A stretch of DNA of 64,000 bases from RBG-16-34-14 sp963727535 (GTDB taxonomy: Bacteria; Bacteroidota; Ignavibacteria; Ignavibacteriales; Ignavibacteriaceae), in contig CAVSGR010000004.1 in the NCBI GenBank assembly GCA_963727535.1, positions 124,001 through 188,000 on the forward strand. Direction: 5' to 3'. The notes below the pieces were generated by a model. That model ran no database searches and was not told the origin of the DNA. It saw only the letters and a program-made list of their open reading frames with translations. This document shows, one piece after another, positions 33,894 to 41,873 of the stretch. Numbering within the stretch: the first letter of the stretch is position 1; each line of letters opens with the position of its first letter. A program made the translations under genes and the position numbers.

Positions 33894-35126
33894 ATGAGTT
33901 ACGAAGTTATTGTTTTAATTATATTAGTTCTTATCAGCGCTTTCTTTTCAGGGACGGAAATAGCTTTCGTCGTATCAAACAAAATTAAAGTTGAAATAAA
34001 AGCGCGCAAGAAAAATATTGCTGCACAGAGCGCGCAATACTTCGTGAAAAATCCGCAGACTTTTTTCTCTACAATACTTATAGGGAATAATGTCGTTAAT
34101 ATTGCTTTTGCATCTATAAGTACGGTTTTTTTAGCCAACGTATTTTCCTTAAATGAATTGAGCATACTTTTTATTTCATCATTCGTTATTCTTTTATTTG
34201 CAGAATTAGTTCCCAAATACTTAGCAAGAGAATTACCTGATAGAATCGTTTTATTATCAGCTATTCCCTTAAGAATTATTACTTTTTTATTATATCCTTT
34301 TATAAAAGTAACTTCCTCAATCTCTGATTTGCTCACAAAATCCTCAAGTGTTAGAGCTGAGAATGTAAAATTTCTTTTCAGCAAAGAAGATCTGGAAATC
34401 CTTGTACAGGAAAGTCATAAAGCAGGAATGGTAAACAAAAAAGAGAGTGATATAATAAGCAAAGTATTAACTCTTGGTGAGCAACGTGTTTACGAGGCTA
34501 TGCGTCCAAGAACGGAGATAGTTGGAGTTGAGATAAACAGCACGATTGATGAAGCTTTCACCCTGTTTATCGATTCGGGTTATTCAAAGCTTCCTGTTTA
34601 TGATGATAATCTTGATAATATAAAAGGTATTATTTATGCAAATGATCTTTTTAAATCTCCGGAAGATATAAACAGCATTCTAAGAGAAGCAGTGTTTGTA
34701 CCCGAAACTAAAAAAAGTCTTGAGATGCTGAATGAATTTCTTAACAAACAAGTTACTATCGCGGTTGTAATAGACGAGTTTGGAGGTACTGCCGGAATTG
34801 TAACTATGGAAGATATTTTTGAAGAGATGTTCGGGGAAATAAAAGATGAATACGATGTTGAAGAAGATATCTGCAGGAAAATTTCAGATAATACTTATCT
34901 CATAAGCGGCAAAGTAGAAATAGATTTTATCAATGAAAAATTTGGTCTTGATATTCCCCTCGGTGATTATGAAACAATAGCCGGTTACATTACAACACAA
35001 CTTGGAAGAATTCCTGTGCAGGCGGAAAATGTTTCTATTGATGATTTTTCAATTTTAATTCTGCGCGCAACACACATAAAAATTGATGCAGTGAGATTGA
35101 CTGATAACAGGGAGACGGCTTCTTAA
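33894..35126 (+). CDS. CNNM/HlyC-CorC family protein with CBS pair
   Basis: Inner-membrane protein of the hemolysin C/CNNM group. The DUF21 transmembrane domain covers about residues 1-180 (FFSGTEIAFVVSNKIKVE, IGNNVVNIAFAS). A pair of CBS domains spans about 200-330 (AMRPRTEIVGVE, DEFGGTAGIVTMEDIFEE) and a C-terminal CorC_HlyC domain follows (SGKVEIDFINEKFGLDIP). Family members move or sense divalent cations such as magnesium; a role in gliding-associated complexes is also known for Bacteroidota relatives. 13 bases after the prenyltransferase. Confidence 0.9.
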   Translation: MSYEVIVLIILVLISAFFSGTEIAFVVSNKIKVEIKARKKNIAAQSAQYFVKNPQTFFSTILIGNNVVNIAFASISTVFLANVFSLNELSILFISSFVILLFAELVPKYLARELPDRIVLLSAIPLRIITFLLYPFIKVTSSISDLLTKSSSVRAENVKFLFSKEDLEILVQESHKAGMVNKKESDIISKVLTLGEQRVYEAMRPRTEIVGVEINSTIDEAFTLFIDSGYSKLPVYDDNLDNIKGIIYANDLFKSPEDINSILREAVFVPETKKSLEMLNEFLNKQVTIAVVIDEFGGTAGIVTMEDIFEEMFGEIKDEYDVEEDICRKISDNTYLISGKVEIDFINEKFGLDIPLGDYETIAGYITTQLGRIPVQAENVSIDDFSILILRATHIKIDAVRLTDNRETAS

Positions 35127-35153
35127 ACTTTTCCAATATTTATTTTCTTGAAA

Positions 35154-35165
35154 GTCACGAACCAT
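35154..35165. repeat. Inverted half copy of the GTCACGAA palindrome
   Basis: GTCACGAACCAT is the exact reverse complement of the right arm and loop (ATGGTTCGTGAC, 8224-8235) of the repeat at 8216-8240. It lies about 27 kb away in the 237-base gap before tgt, showing that the element is dispersed. Confidence 0.55.
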
Positions 35166-35219
35166 TGCTGACTTAAAGGTTTCCCAAAATAACAAGTCTG
35201 GCAGTCGAGAAGAATTAAT

Positions 35220-35248
35220 GTAGGGACAGGTTTATTAACCTGTCCTAC
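35220..35248. repeat. Hairpin GTAGGGACAGGTT / AACCTGTCCTAC
   Basis: Inverted repeat 35220-35232 against 35237-35248 with a single-base gap and a four-base loop. It is downstream of the CNNM gene and could terminate its transcript, but lacks a T-run. The rest of 35127-35363 is AT-rich with no gene. Confidence 0.6.
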
Positions 35249-35363
35249 GGAATTTTAGCAGTTAAGCTTAAATAGCCGTAAATTTATATGCTAAATAATT
35301 TTGATTTCTTCACATTATTGATCTTTTTGCTATAATTGATTTATGACCCTTTAATAGGTAATT

Positions 35364-36503
35364 TTGCTTAAGTTTTTTGTTACTTCTAAGGATAAAAAGG
35401 CGAGAGCCGGACATTTTGAAACCGAACACGGTATTGTAGAAACACCGGTTTTTATGCCTGTCGGAACGCAGGGAACGGTTAAAGGTGTTAATCAGAAGCA
35501 CTTAGAAGAAATAAAAGCTCAGATTGTTCTTTCAAATACTTATCATCTTTACTTAAGACCCGGAACGGAAGTTCTTGAAAAAGCAGGCGGTCTTCACAAG
35601 TTTATGAATTGGCAAAAACCAATTTTAACAGACAGCGGAGGTTTCCAGGTTTTTAGTCTTTCCGATTTAAGAAAACTTAAGCCGGATGGAGTTGAGTTTA
35701 AATCTCACTTAGATGGAAGTGCTCACTTCTTTTCTCCTGAAAAAGTTGTGGGAATCCAGAGGAGTATTGGCTCGGATATTATGATGGTTCTTGATGAATG
35801 TACTCCTTATCCCTGCGAATATGATTATGCACTTAACTCGGCAAAGCTTACTTCCAACTGGGCAGAAATGAGTAAAGAAGCTTTTGAAAAATCAGTTCCT
35901 CTATATGGACATAAACAGTTTATGTTTGGAATAATCCAGGGAAGTGTTTATAAAGATCTGAGAGAACTTTCCGCAAAAGATATTATCAAACTTGATTTTG
36001 ACGGATATGCTATCGGCGGACTTGCTGTTGGAGAACCGGTTGATATAATGTATGATATTGTTGATTTCACAACTTCTATGATGCCTGAGGACAAACCAAG
36101 ATATTTAATGGGCGTCGGTAGACCGGAAAATCTTCTTGAAGCAATTGAAAGAGGTATTGATATGTTTGATTGCGTTATGCCGACAAGGAACGGACGTAAT
36201 GCATATCTTTTTACTTCAAACGGAATTCTTTCGATGAGGAATGCAAAGTATAAAGATGATTTTTCAACTATAGATGAAAACTGTGATTGTTACACGTGTA
36301 AAAATTTTTCAAAAGCATATTTAAGACATTTGTTTATAGCAAGAGAAATCCTTGCTCTTGAACTTGCAAGCATTCATAATTTAAATTTTTATTTGAGCCT
36401 TATGAGAACAGCAAGAGAAAAAATTATTGAAGGCAGTTTTTCAGATTGGAAAAAAGAAACACTTAAACATATATCATTGAATAAAATAACTACGGAGGCA
36501 TAA
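35364..36503 (+). CDS. tgt: Queuine tRNA-ribosyltransferase
   Basis: Exchanges guanine at the wobble position of GUN-anticodon tRNAs for preQ1 in queuosine synthesis. ETPVFMPVGTQGTVKG, the nucleophile region TDSGGFQVFSL, RYLMGVGRPENLLEAIERG and MPTRNGRNAYLF are all conserved. The zinc site CDCYTCKNFSKAYLRHL lies near residues 309-325. The 379-residue length is normal. The start is TTG at 35364, giving the expected N-terminus. yajC follows with no gap, the common bacterial order. Confidence 0.96.
   Translation: MLKFFVTSKDKKARAGHFETEHGIVETPVFMPVGTQGTVKGVNQKHLEEIKAQIVLSNTYHLYLRPGTEVLEKAGGLHKFMNWQKPILTDSGGFQVFSLSDLRKLKPDGVEFKSHLDGSAHFFSPEKVVGIQRSIGSDIMMVLDECTPYPCEYDYALNSAKLTSNWAEMSKEAFEKSVPLYGHKQFMFGIIQGSVYKDLRELSAKDIIKLDFDGYAIGGLAVGEPVDIMYDIVDFTTSMMPEDKPRYLMGVGRPENLLEAIERGIDMFDCVMPTRNGRNAYLFTSNGILSMRNAKYKDDFSTIDENCDCYTCKNFSKAYLRHLFIAREILALELASIHNLNFYLSLMRTAREKIIEGSFSDWKKETLKHISLNKITTEA
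36494..36498 (+). promoter_or_regulatory. Shine-Dalgarno GGAGG deciding the TTG start of yajC
   Basis: GGAGG inside the last codons of tgt, five bases before TTG at 36504. No ATG with comparable spacing exists, so it supports TTG as a genuine start codon in this genome. Confidence 0.75.
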
Positions 36504-36815
36504 TTGTTAGACTTAATTTTAATGGCGCCATCAAATGGCGGCGGCGGCGGTAATCTTATAAGTACATTAGTAATGTTCGGGGCGATTTTCCTGATCTTCT
36601 ATTTTATGATTATCAGACCACAGCAAAAACGCGCTAAGGAAAGAGAGAAGCTGCTCAGTAATCTTGAAAAGGGTGATAAAGTAGTAACGAGCGGCGGAGT
36701 GCATGGCATAATTGCGGGCATTGAAGAAAAGACAGTTCTTCTTGCAATTAGCGATAATGTTAAAGTAAAAGTTGAGCGTTCGGCTATTACAACAGTAACT
36801 TCTAAAGGAAGTTAA
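36504..36815 (+). CDS. yajC: Preprotein translocase subunit YajC
   Basis: Small single-pass inner-membrane protein that associates with SecDF at the Sec translocon. 103 residues: a glycine-rich N-terminus, one helix (about 20-38, LVMFGAIFLIFYFMIIRPQQ) and a cytoplasmic tail with KGDKVVTSGGVHGIIAGIEE. The RPQQKRAKERE stretch after the helix is diagnostic. SecD/SecF are not downstream here; ribBA follows instead. Confidence 0.95.
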   Translation: MLDLILMAPSNGGGGGNLISTLVMFGAIFLIFYFMIIRPQQKRAKEREKLLSNLEKGDKVVTSGGVHGIIAGIEEKTVLLAISDNVKVKVERSAITTVTSKGS

Positions 36816-36863
36816 GAACTAAAATTATTTTTTTTGTACTTATTACATTAGCGGATTATTAAA

Positions 36864-38060
36864 ATGTTTTGCAAAGTTGAAGAAGCAGTTGAAGAAATAA
36901 AAAACGGTAGAATATTAATTATTGTTGATGATGAGGACCGTGAAAATGAAGGCGATTTTGTTTGCGCTGCCGAATATGTAACGCCGGATATTATCAACTT
37001 TATGGTAACCCATGGAAAGGGAATGGTTTGCGTTGCTCTGTCCGGGAAAAGGTTGGATGAATTAGGGCTTCCATTAATGGTTGACAATAATTCAGCGCTT
37101 CATGGTACACAGTTTACTGTAACTATCGATGCCACTGAAGGAACGACAACCGGGATTTCTGCTGTCGATAGATCATTAACAATTAAAAAGTTAATAGATA
37201 AAAATTCCAAAGCATCAGATTTTGCACGACCGGGACATATATTTCCCTTACGTGCTTTTGATGAAGGTGTTTTAAGAAGAGCCGGGCATACAGAAGCCGC
37301 AGTAGATTTGTGCAGGTTGGCAAGTTTGCAAACTGCGGGGGTTTTATGTGAGATACTTTCCGAGAACGGTGAGATGGCAAGAGTGCCGGAATTAATCAAG
37401 ATTGCAGAAAAATTCGGGCTTAAGATTATAACTGTTAAAGATATAATCAGCTACAGGCTGAAAAAAGAAAAACTTATAGAAAAAATAACAGACGTTAACT
37501 TTCCCACAAGACATGGAAAATTCAGGTTGCACCTCTTTAAAAGTATTCTTGATGGTAAAAAGCAGGTTGCTTTGATAAAGGGGGAGATCAAACCGGATAC
37601 TCCCATTCTTGTTCGTATGCATTCTGAATGTTTAACAGGCGATGTTTTCCATTCACTCAGGTGTGATTGTCATGACCAGCTTAATGCGGCGCTTGATCAA
37701 ATAGAAGCTGAAGGTACAGGAGTTATTGTTTATATGCGACAGGAGGGAAGAGGAATAGGTTTGATGAATAAAATTCTGGCTTACAAACTTCAGGAAGAAG
37801 GGAAAGATACTGTTGAAGCAAACGAAGCTCTCGGTTTCAAAGCTGATGTTCGCGATTATGGTATCGGTGCACAAATACTTCTTGATCTTGGAGTAAGGAA
37901 GATCAGGCTTTTAACAAACAATCCAAAGAAAGTTGTAGGACTGCAGGGATATGGTCTTGAAATAATAGAACGGGTTCCAATTGAAATTCCTCCTACTTCT
38001 GAAAATGAAAAATATCTTAAGACAAAAAGGGATAAATTAGGGCATCTTATAATGCAGTAA
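36864..38060 (+). CDS. ribBA: Bifunctional DHBP synthase / GTP cyclohydrolase II
   Basis: Provides both starting compounds of riboflavin. The N-terminal half (1-200) is 3,4-dihydroxy-2-butanone 4-phosphate synthase, with DDEDRENEGDF at 22-32 and RAGHTEAAVDL. The C-terminal half (about 205-398) is GTP cyclohydrolase II with zinc ligands C256, C267 and C269 in SECLTGDVFHSLRCDCH and the motif MRQEGRGIGL. Both active sites look complete. 398 residues is normal for RibBA. No other riboflavin genes are nearby and I see no FMN riboswitch in the 48-base gap upstream. Confidence 0.96.
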   Translation: MFCKVEEAVEEIKNGRILIIVDDEDRENEGDFVCAAEYVTPDIINFMVTHGKGMVCVALSGKRLDELGLPLMVDNNSALHGTQFTVTIDATEGTTTGISAVDRSLTIKKLIDKNSKASDFARPGHIFPLRAFDEGVLRRAGHTEAAVDLCRLASLQTAGVLCEILSENGEMARVPELIKIAEKFGLKIITVKDIISYRLKKEKLIEKITDVNFPTRHGKFRLHLFKSILDGKKQVALIKGEIKPDTPILVRMHSECLTGDVFHSLRCDCHDQLNAALDQIEAEGTGVIVYMRQEGRGIGLMNKILAYKLQEEGKDTVEANEALGFKADVRDYGIGAQILLDLGVRKIRLLTNNPKKVVGLQGYGLEIIERVPIEIPPTSENEKYLKTKRDKLGHLIMQ

Positions 38061-38089
38061 GAATTAAAAAATTTAAAGATGTCTCAAAA

Positions 38090-38110
38090 GGAGTCCTTCG
38101 GACAATCTTT
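38090..38110. repeat. GTCCTTCGGAC palindrome near the NfeD gene start
   Basis: AGTCCTTCGGAC sits in what would be codons 5-9 if the NfeD gene began at ATG 38079. Intergenic-type palindromes of this kind rarely sit within conserved coding sequence. This supports placing the true start downstream, at 38136. Confidence 0.45.
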
Positions 38111-38135
38111 CCATCTTTCAACAAGTGAACTAAAA

Positions 38136-39455
38136 TTGAAAAAAATATTTCTAAGTATTCTCCTTATTTCCTTTTTCAATCCTTTCATCTTTTCCCAAAG
38201 AAAAAAAGTTTATTACGGTGAGATCACAAGTGAGATAGATCTTTCTATGGCTCCTTACGTTAGTAGAATAATAGATGAAGCAAATAAAGAAAATGCAGAT
38301 GCAGTAATATTTAAGATCAACACATTCGGCGGCAGAGTTGATGCGGCTACACAAATCAAAGATGCAATTCTTTCAAGTAAAGCTTTAACAATTGCTTTTA
38401 TAAACAACCGTGCAATTTCTGCGGGTTCTTTAATTGCATTATCCTGTGTTAAGATTGTAATGGTTCCCGGAGGTTCAATTGGAGCGGCAACTGTTGTGGA
38501 CCAGAGCGGACATAAACTTAGCGAAAAATATCAATCTTTTATGAGATCTGAAATGCGTTCCATTGCTGAAAAGAATGGAAGAAGAACAGATATTGCGCAG
38601 GGAATGGTGGATGAAAGAATTGTGGTTAAAGGTCTTGTTGATAGTACACAACTTATCACTTTAACTACCGATGAAGCTCTGAAATATAAAATTGCGGATA
38701 CAGCTGTTACTAATTTTGATGAACTGCTTGCAGCTTTTAATCTGAAAGGTGCAAAGGTAATTACTGTTGAACCAAACTGGGCGGAAGAATTTGTAAAATT
38801 TTTGAATAACCCAATTGTATCTACAATTCTAATTATGATCGGCTTTTTTGGTTTGATGGCAGAGATAAAATCTCCGGGTTGGGGATTGCCCGGCACTGCA
38901 GGAGTAATTGCGCTTATTCTTTTCTTTGGTTCATCTTACATAGTTGAATTGGCTTCGGAAATTGAAATAATTATGTTCGTTGCTGGAATCATTTTAATTT
39001 TCCTCGAGATATTTGTCATTCCCGGATTTGGAATAACAGGAATTAGTGGAATACTTCTGGTTCTGGCTTCAATATTTTTATCTCTGACCGGTGGTTTACC
39101 TTTTTTCGATATGAATGTAATAAGCGGAGCAATAATTCAGCTTTCAATTGCATTAGCCGGAGCTTTTATTTTGATATTACTAGTAGCTAAATTTCTACCT
39201 AAAAGTAAAGTGTTTAACAGGTTGGTTCTTGCTGAGGAAGAAAATGCAGAAAAAGGATTCGTTTCTTATCCCTCAGTAAAAGAATTAATTGGCGCTGAAG
39301 GAATTGCTATTACAGATTTAAGACCTGCCGGCTCTGTTGAAATAAACAGCAGGAGGTACGATGTTGTTGCTGATTGGCAATACATCGAAAGAGGGAAGAA
39401 GGTCAAGGTAATCCGCGTTGAGGGAATAAAAGTAGTTGTAACGCAAATTACCTGA
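38136..39455 (+). CDS. NfeD-family membrane serine protease (ClpP class)
   Basis: Three-part protein: an N-terminal ClpP/SppA-like serine protease domain (INTFGGRVDAATQI, then AISAGSLIALSC with the candidate nucleophile serine), about four to five membrane helices (from about 235), and a C-terminal OB-fold NfeD domain ending around GAEGIAITDLRPAGSVEI and GKKVKVIRVEG. I place the start at TTG 38136 because the signal peptide KKIFLSILLISFFNPFIFSQ begins there. An ATG at 38079 would add 19 polar residues spanning a palindrome. Family members degrade membrane proteins or organise membrane microdomains. Confidence 0.88.
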   Translation: MKKIFLSILLISFFNPFIFSQRKKVYYGEITSEIDLSMAPYVSRIIDEANKENADAVIFKINTFGGRVDAATQIKDAILSSKALTIAFINNRAISAGSLIALSCVKIVMVPGGSIGAATVVDQSGHKLSEKYQSFMRSEMRSIAEKNGRRTDIAQGMVDERIVVKGLVDSTQLITLTTDEALKYKIADTAVTNFDELLAAFNLKGAKVITVEPNWAEEFVKFLNNPIVSTILIMIGFFGLMAEIKSPGWGLPGTAGVIALILFFGSSYIVELASEIEIIMFVAGIILIFLEIFVIPGFGITGISGILLVLASIFLSLTGGLPFFDMNVISGAIIQLSIALAGAFILILLVAKFLPKSKVFNRLVLAEEENAEKGFVSYPSVKELIGAEGIAITDLRPAGSVEINSRRYDVVADWQYIERGKKVKVIRVEGIKVVVTQIT

Positions 39456-39479
39456 AAACTATTTTCTCAGATTAAAGTC

Positions 39480-40535
39480 CTACAATAATTCTACAATGTT
39501 TGTATTTTCAATAACCTCAGAACGGGAACCATTTCTCTTGCCGCCCGCAGCATTTGATTCCATAGTATAGTGTATAATTAGCCTGGTCTTCACTTTTGAT
39601 TTTTGCAAATATCCTTTATCGATATTAAAATAAATTTTGCCGCTAGCTTCGGTTACAGGCTTATCAAACTGGTAAGTAAATCCATTCTCAGTTACTTTGT
39701 TGTTACCGGTAATCTTTGTTTCTAAGCTTGCATCAATTACGGCCACTTTATCATTCATAAAATTTCCTAAGGAACTTACTTTGTAGATGTTTGTGGTGTT
39801 TACTGTAAATACAAGGAGACCGGAAGGTGGTTGTTGATATGTCCAAACTGAATCTTTAGCTAATAATTTTTCAGGAATTTTTCTGAAGACTTGTGACACT
39901 AATGGTTTAATTCCACTCTGGATGATCTGCTCATTAATTTTATTCTTTTGAGCAGAACCAAGAGTGTCGGGTATATTTTTTAAAGTAAGGAATTGCGAAA
40001 GAATTTTATCAGTCTTAAAAACGTCTATAACATCCCCGGTTTTACTTACTTTTATATTGAAAGGAGTATTTGCGCTTGCTTCGTATTCTGCATATCTGGC
40101 TTTACTAACAGAATCATTTGTAACTCCACTTTGATATCTGAATTTATGACCCTTTACATTTGCTTCAATTTTTATTGAATAGAAAGTACAAACAAACTTT
40201 GTTACACTATCTTTATCGATTTCAATTGGTTTAATATTCAATAAGTATGTTATATTCTGAGTTGCATGCTGAGAAATTATTGTATCAGCTTTCATTGTCT
40301 GCGTATTTTCTGTTAACGTCGTAAGGCTGTATTTATATTCTTTGTTCAAAATAAAATGATACTTCAAACGAAAGCTTTCATTTGGATTGTCCAATGGAGT
40401 TGTTGAAATATCTGATGTATCTACTGTAAGATTATTTTCATTGGTTTTTACAGGAGCCTTTTCTTCTTTTTTCTCCCCGCATCCAAACAGAAATAAAAAT
40501 AAAAATGTAAAAATAAAACCTGATAATAACTTCAT
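39480..40535 (-). CDS. Lipoprotein, DUF6263-like
   Basis: Secreted lipoprotein of 351 residues: MKLLSGFIFTFLFLFLFGCGEK gives the lipobox cysteine at 19. After a low-complexity linker comes a long beta-rich domain (RLKYHFILNKEYKYSLTTLTE, later TYLLNIKPIEIDKDSVTKF and GKIYFNIDKGYLQKSKVKTRL), which I associate with DUF6263, a family without known function. It is convergent with the NfeD gene (24 bases apart) and shares a 5' leader with the next upstream gene at 40615-41343. Confidence 0.65.
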   Translation of the reverse strand: MKLLSGFIFTFLFLFLFGCGEKKEEKAPVKTNENNLTVDTSDISTTPLDNPNESFRLKYHFILNKEYKYSLTTLTENTQTMKADTIISQHATQNITYLLNIKPIEIDKDSVTKFVCTFYSIKIEANVKGHKFRYQSGVTNDSVSKARYAEYEASANTPFNIKVSKTGDVIDVFKTDKILSQFLTLKNIPDTLGSAQKNKINEQIIQSGIKPLVSQVFRKIPEKLLAKDSVWTYQQPPSGLLVFTVNTTNIYKVSSLGNFMNDKVAVIDASLETKITGNNKVTENGFTYQFDKPVTEASGKIYFNIDKGYLQKSKVKTRLIIHYTMESNAAGGKRNGSRSEVIENTNIVELL

Positions 40536-40565
40536 TTGTAACTTTCTTTTTTTATGTAATTTTAT
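40533..40565 (-). repeat. Shared leader block, copy 1 (includes the start codon)
   Basis: On the minus strand this reads AAGAAAGTTACAAATG at its 3' end (40548-40533), identical over 16 bases to 41356-41341, with weaker similarity continuing another 15-17 bases upstream (TTTATGTAATTTTAT against TTTAAGTGATTTTAT). It ends at the ATG of the lipoprotein gene. Confidence 0.6.
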
Positions 40566-40614
40566 CCGGAACTCTTTAAGATTATTTTCTTTATTAACTT
40601 TTCAACTCCCCTGC

Positions 40615-41343
40615 TTAATCTTTATCAAAAATCTTTATATCTATATCCTTATTAATCTCAATCTTTTTATTGATAATATTTATACTGGCGCCTTGCGGTA
40701 AGGTCAGTGCAATATTCTCTGGCATTACAAACCCGTAATCTGTTTTTTTGTAATTATTAAATTCATAGGTAGTTTCCACATCCTGACCGTTTACATTTGC
40801 TTTAACAATGGTTTTAAGAATATAGTATGTATCGGGATCTAAAAAATAAGTAAATTCAAGTCCTTCCTTGGTAGTTAATTTTATTTTATAAGTTTGCACA
40901 TCGCCCATATTTTCCCGTCCCTGTAATTCAGCGGAATTACCTTTTTCAACATAATTAAACAACGGTCCACCTACCTGTAACTGCACCTGGCTAGCTTTTA
41001 CCTGTTCTTCAGGTAAATCTTCCGGAGCTGTTTGCCCCGCTAAAGGGTTAATGCCCCAGCCGCCTTTATCAGTGATAACCTGAACAATTTTTTGTCCGCC
41101 CAAATCTATTTCACTTTTATAACCTTTACCGTTTACGATGTAGGAAACACCGGAGGCCTGATTTCCCATTACATCCATATCATATTCTGTGTAAACGGTT
41201 TTGATAGCACTTATTTTCTCTTTGCCGCCTACCGCTTCAATATTTTTATTGATAATATCATCGGCATTCTGGCTTTGTGCCTGAACAATAACACCGTTCA
41301 GCATTGCAATTACAGCCAGTAAGATAATACGTAGTAATTTCAT
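40615..41343 (-). CDS. Secreted LolA-like lipid-binding protein
   Basis: Periplasmic protein of 242 residues with signal peptide to about QAQSQ (residue 24). The start of the mature part, ADDIINKNIEAVGGKEKISAIKT, and the strands TYKIKLTTKEGLEFTYFLDPDTYYILK followed by TTYEFNNYKKTDYGFVMPENI are typical of the LolA/LppX-like fold found in outer-membrane lipoprotein-sorting relatives. True LolA function is not shown. It precedes the DUF6263-like gene in the same direction with a 79-base gap, and both share a leader. Confidence 0.7.
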   Translation of the reverse strand: MKLLRIILLAVIAMLNGVIVQAQSQNADDIINKNIEAVGGKEKISAIKTVYTEYDMDVMGNQASGVSYIVNGKGYKSEIDLGGQKIVQVITDKGGWGINPLAGQTAPEDLPEEQVKASQVQLQVGGPLFNYVEKGNSAELQGRENMGDVQTYKIKLTTKEGLEFTYFLDPDTYYILKTIVKANVNGQDVETTYEFNNYKKTDYGFVMPENIALTLPQGASINIINKKIEINKDIDIKIFDKD

Positions 41344-41373
41344 TTGTAACTTTCTTCTTTAAGTGATTTTATA
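41341..41373 (-). repeat. Shared leader block, copy 2 (includes the start codon)
   Basis: Second copy of the block described at 40533-40565, ending at the ATG of the LolA-like gene. The match includes the likely ribosome-binding AAGAAAG and the spacer to ATG. Confidence 0.6.
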
Positions 41374-41394
41374 TTTGTTATGGGAAGCAAAGAA

Positions 41395-41826
41395 TTATTC
41401 GGGATAAATTTCCAAGAGTTCTTTTCCTGGAAAGAAGTATGATATTTCTTTTGCAGCATTCTCATCAGAATCCGAGCCGTGAACAGCATTGAATTGTATA
41501 TTTTTTGCAAATAATTTTCTAACAGTGCCTTCAGCAGCTTTTGCAGGATCTGTTGCGCCAATTAATTTTCTGTAGTCTTCAACAGCATTTTCTTTTTCGA
41601 GTGCGATTGGGACACAAGGGCCTGATGTCATATAATCAATCAATTCATCAAAAAATACTTTTCCTTTATGGATCGCATAAAATCCTTCGGCTGCTTCTTT
41701 GGTTAGCTTTACTAATTTCATGGCTTTTATTTTAAAGCCTGCATTTAAAATCATTGTTATTATTTTGCCAGTGTTACTTTCACTAACAGCATCCGGTTTA
41801 ATTATAGCTAATGTTTTAGCGTTCAA
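41395..41826 (-). CDS. ndk: Nucleoside diphosphate kinase
   Basis: Transfers gamma-phosphate from ATP to nucleoside diphosphates through a phosphohistidine. Complete at 143 residues: TLAIIKPDAV at the start, GPCVPIALEKENAV in the middle, and the active-site histidine in NAVHGSDSDENA near residue 115-118. Forty-seven bases downstream of sucD, in the same direction; both enzymes handle nucleoside triphosphates and are often neighbours. Confidence 0.97.
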   Translation of the reverse strand: MNAKTLAIIKPDAVSESNTGKIITMILNAGFKIKAMKLVKLTKEAAEGFYAIHKGKVFFDELIDYMTSGPCVPIALEKENAVEDYRKLIGATDPAKAAEGTVRKLFAKNIQFNAVHGSDSDENAAKEISYFFPGKELLEIYPE

Positions 41827-41873
41827 ACAGATTCTCCTTGTCTTCTTAAAATGAATTTATTATAGTACAAAAA

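Noticed and set aside
33899..34384. 161-codon open frame antisense to the CNNM/CBS gene
   Set aside because: Lies wholly over a well-conserved DUF21 domain; low-complexity translation, no start signal.
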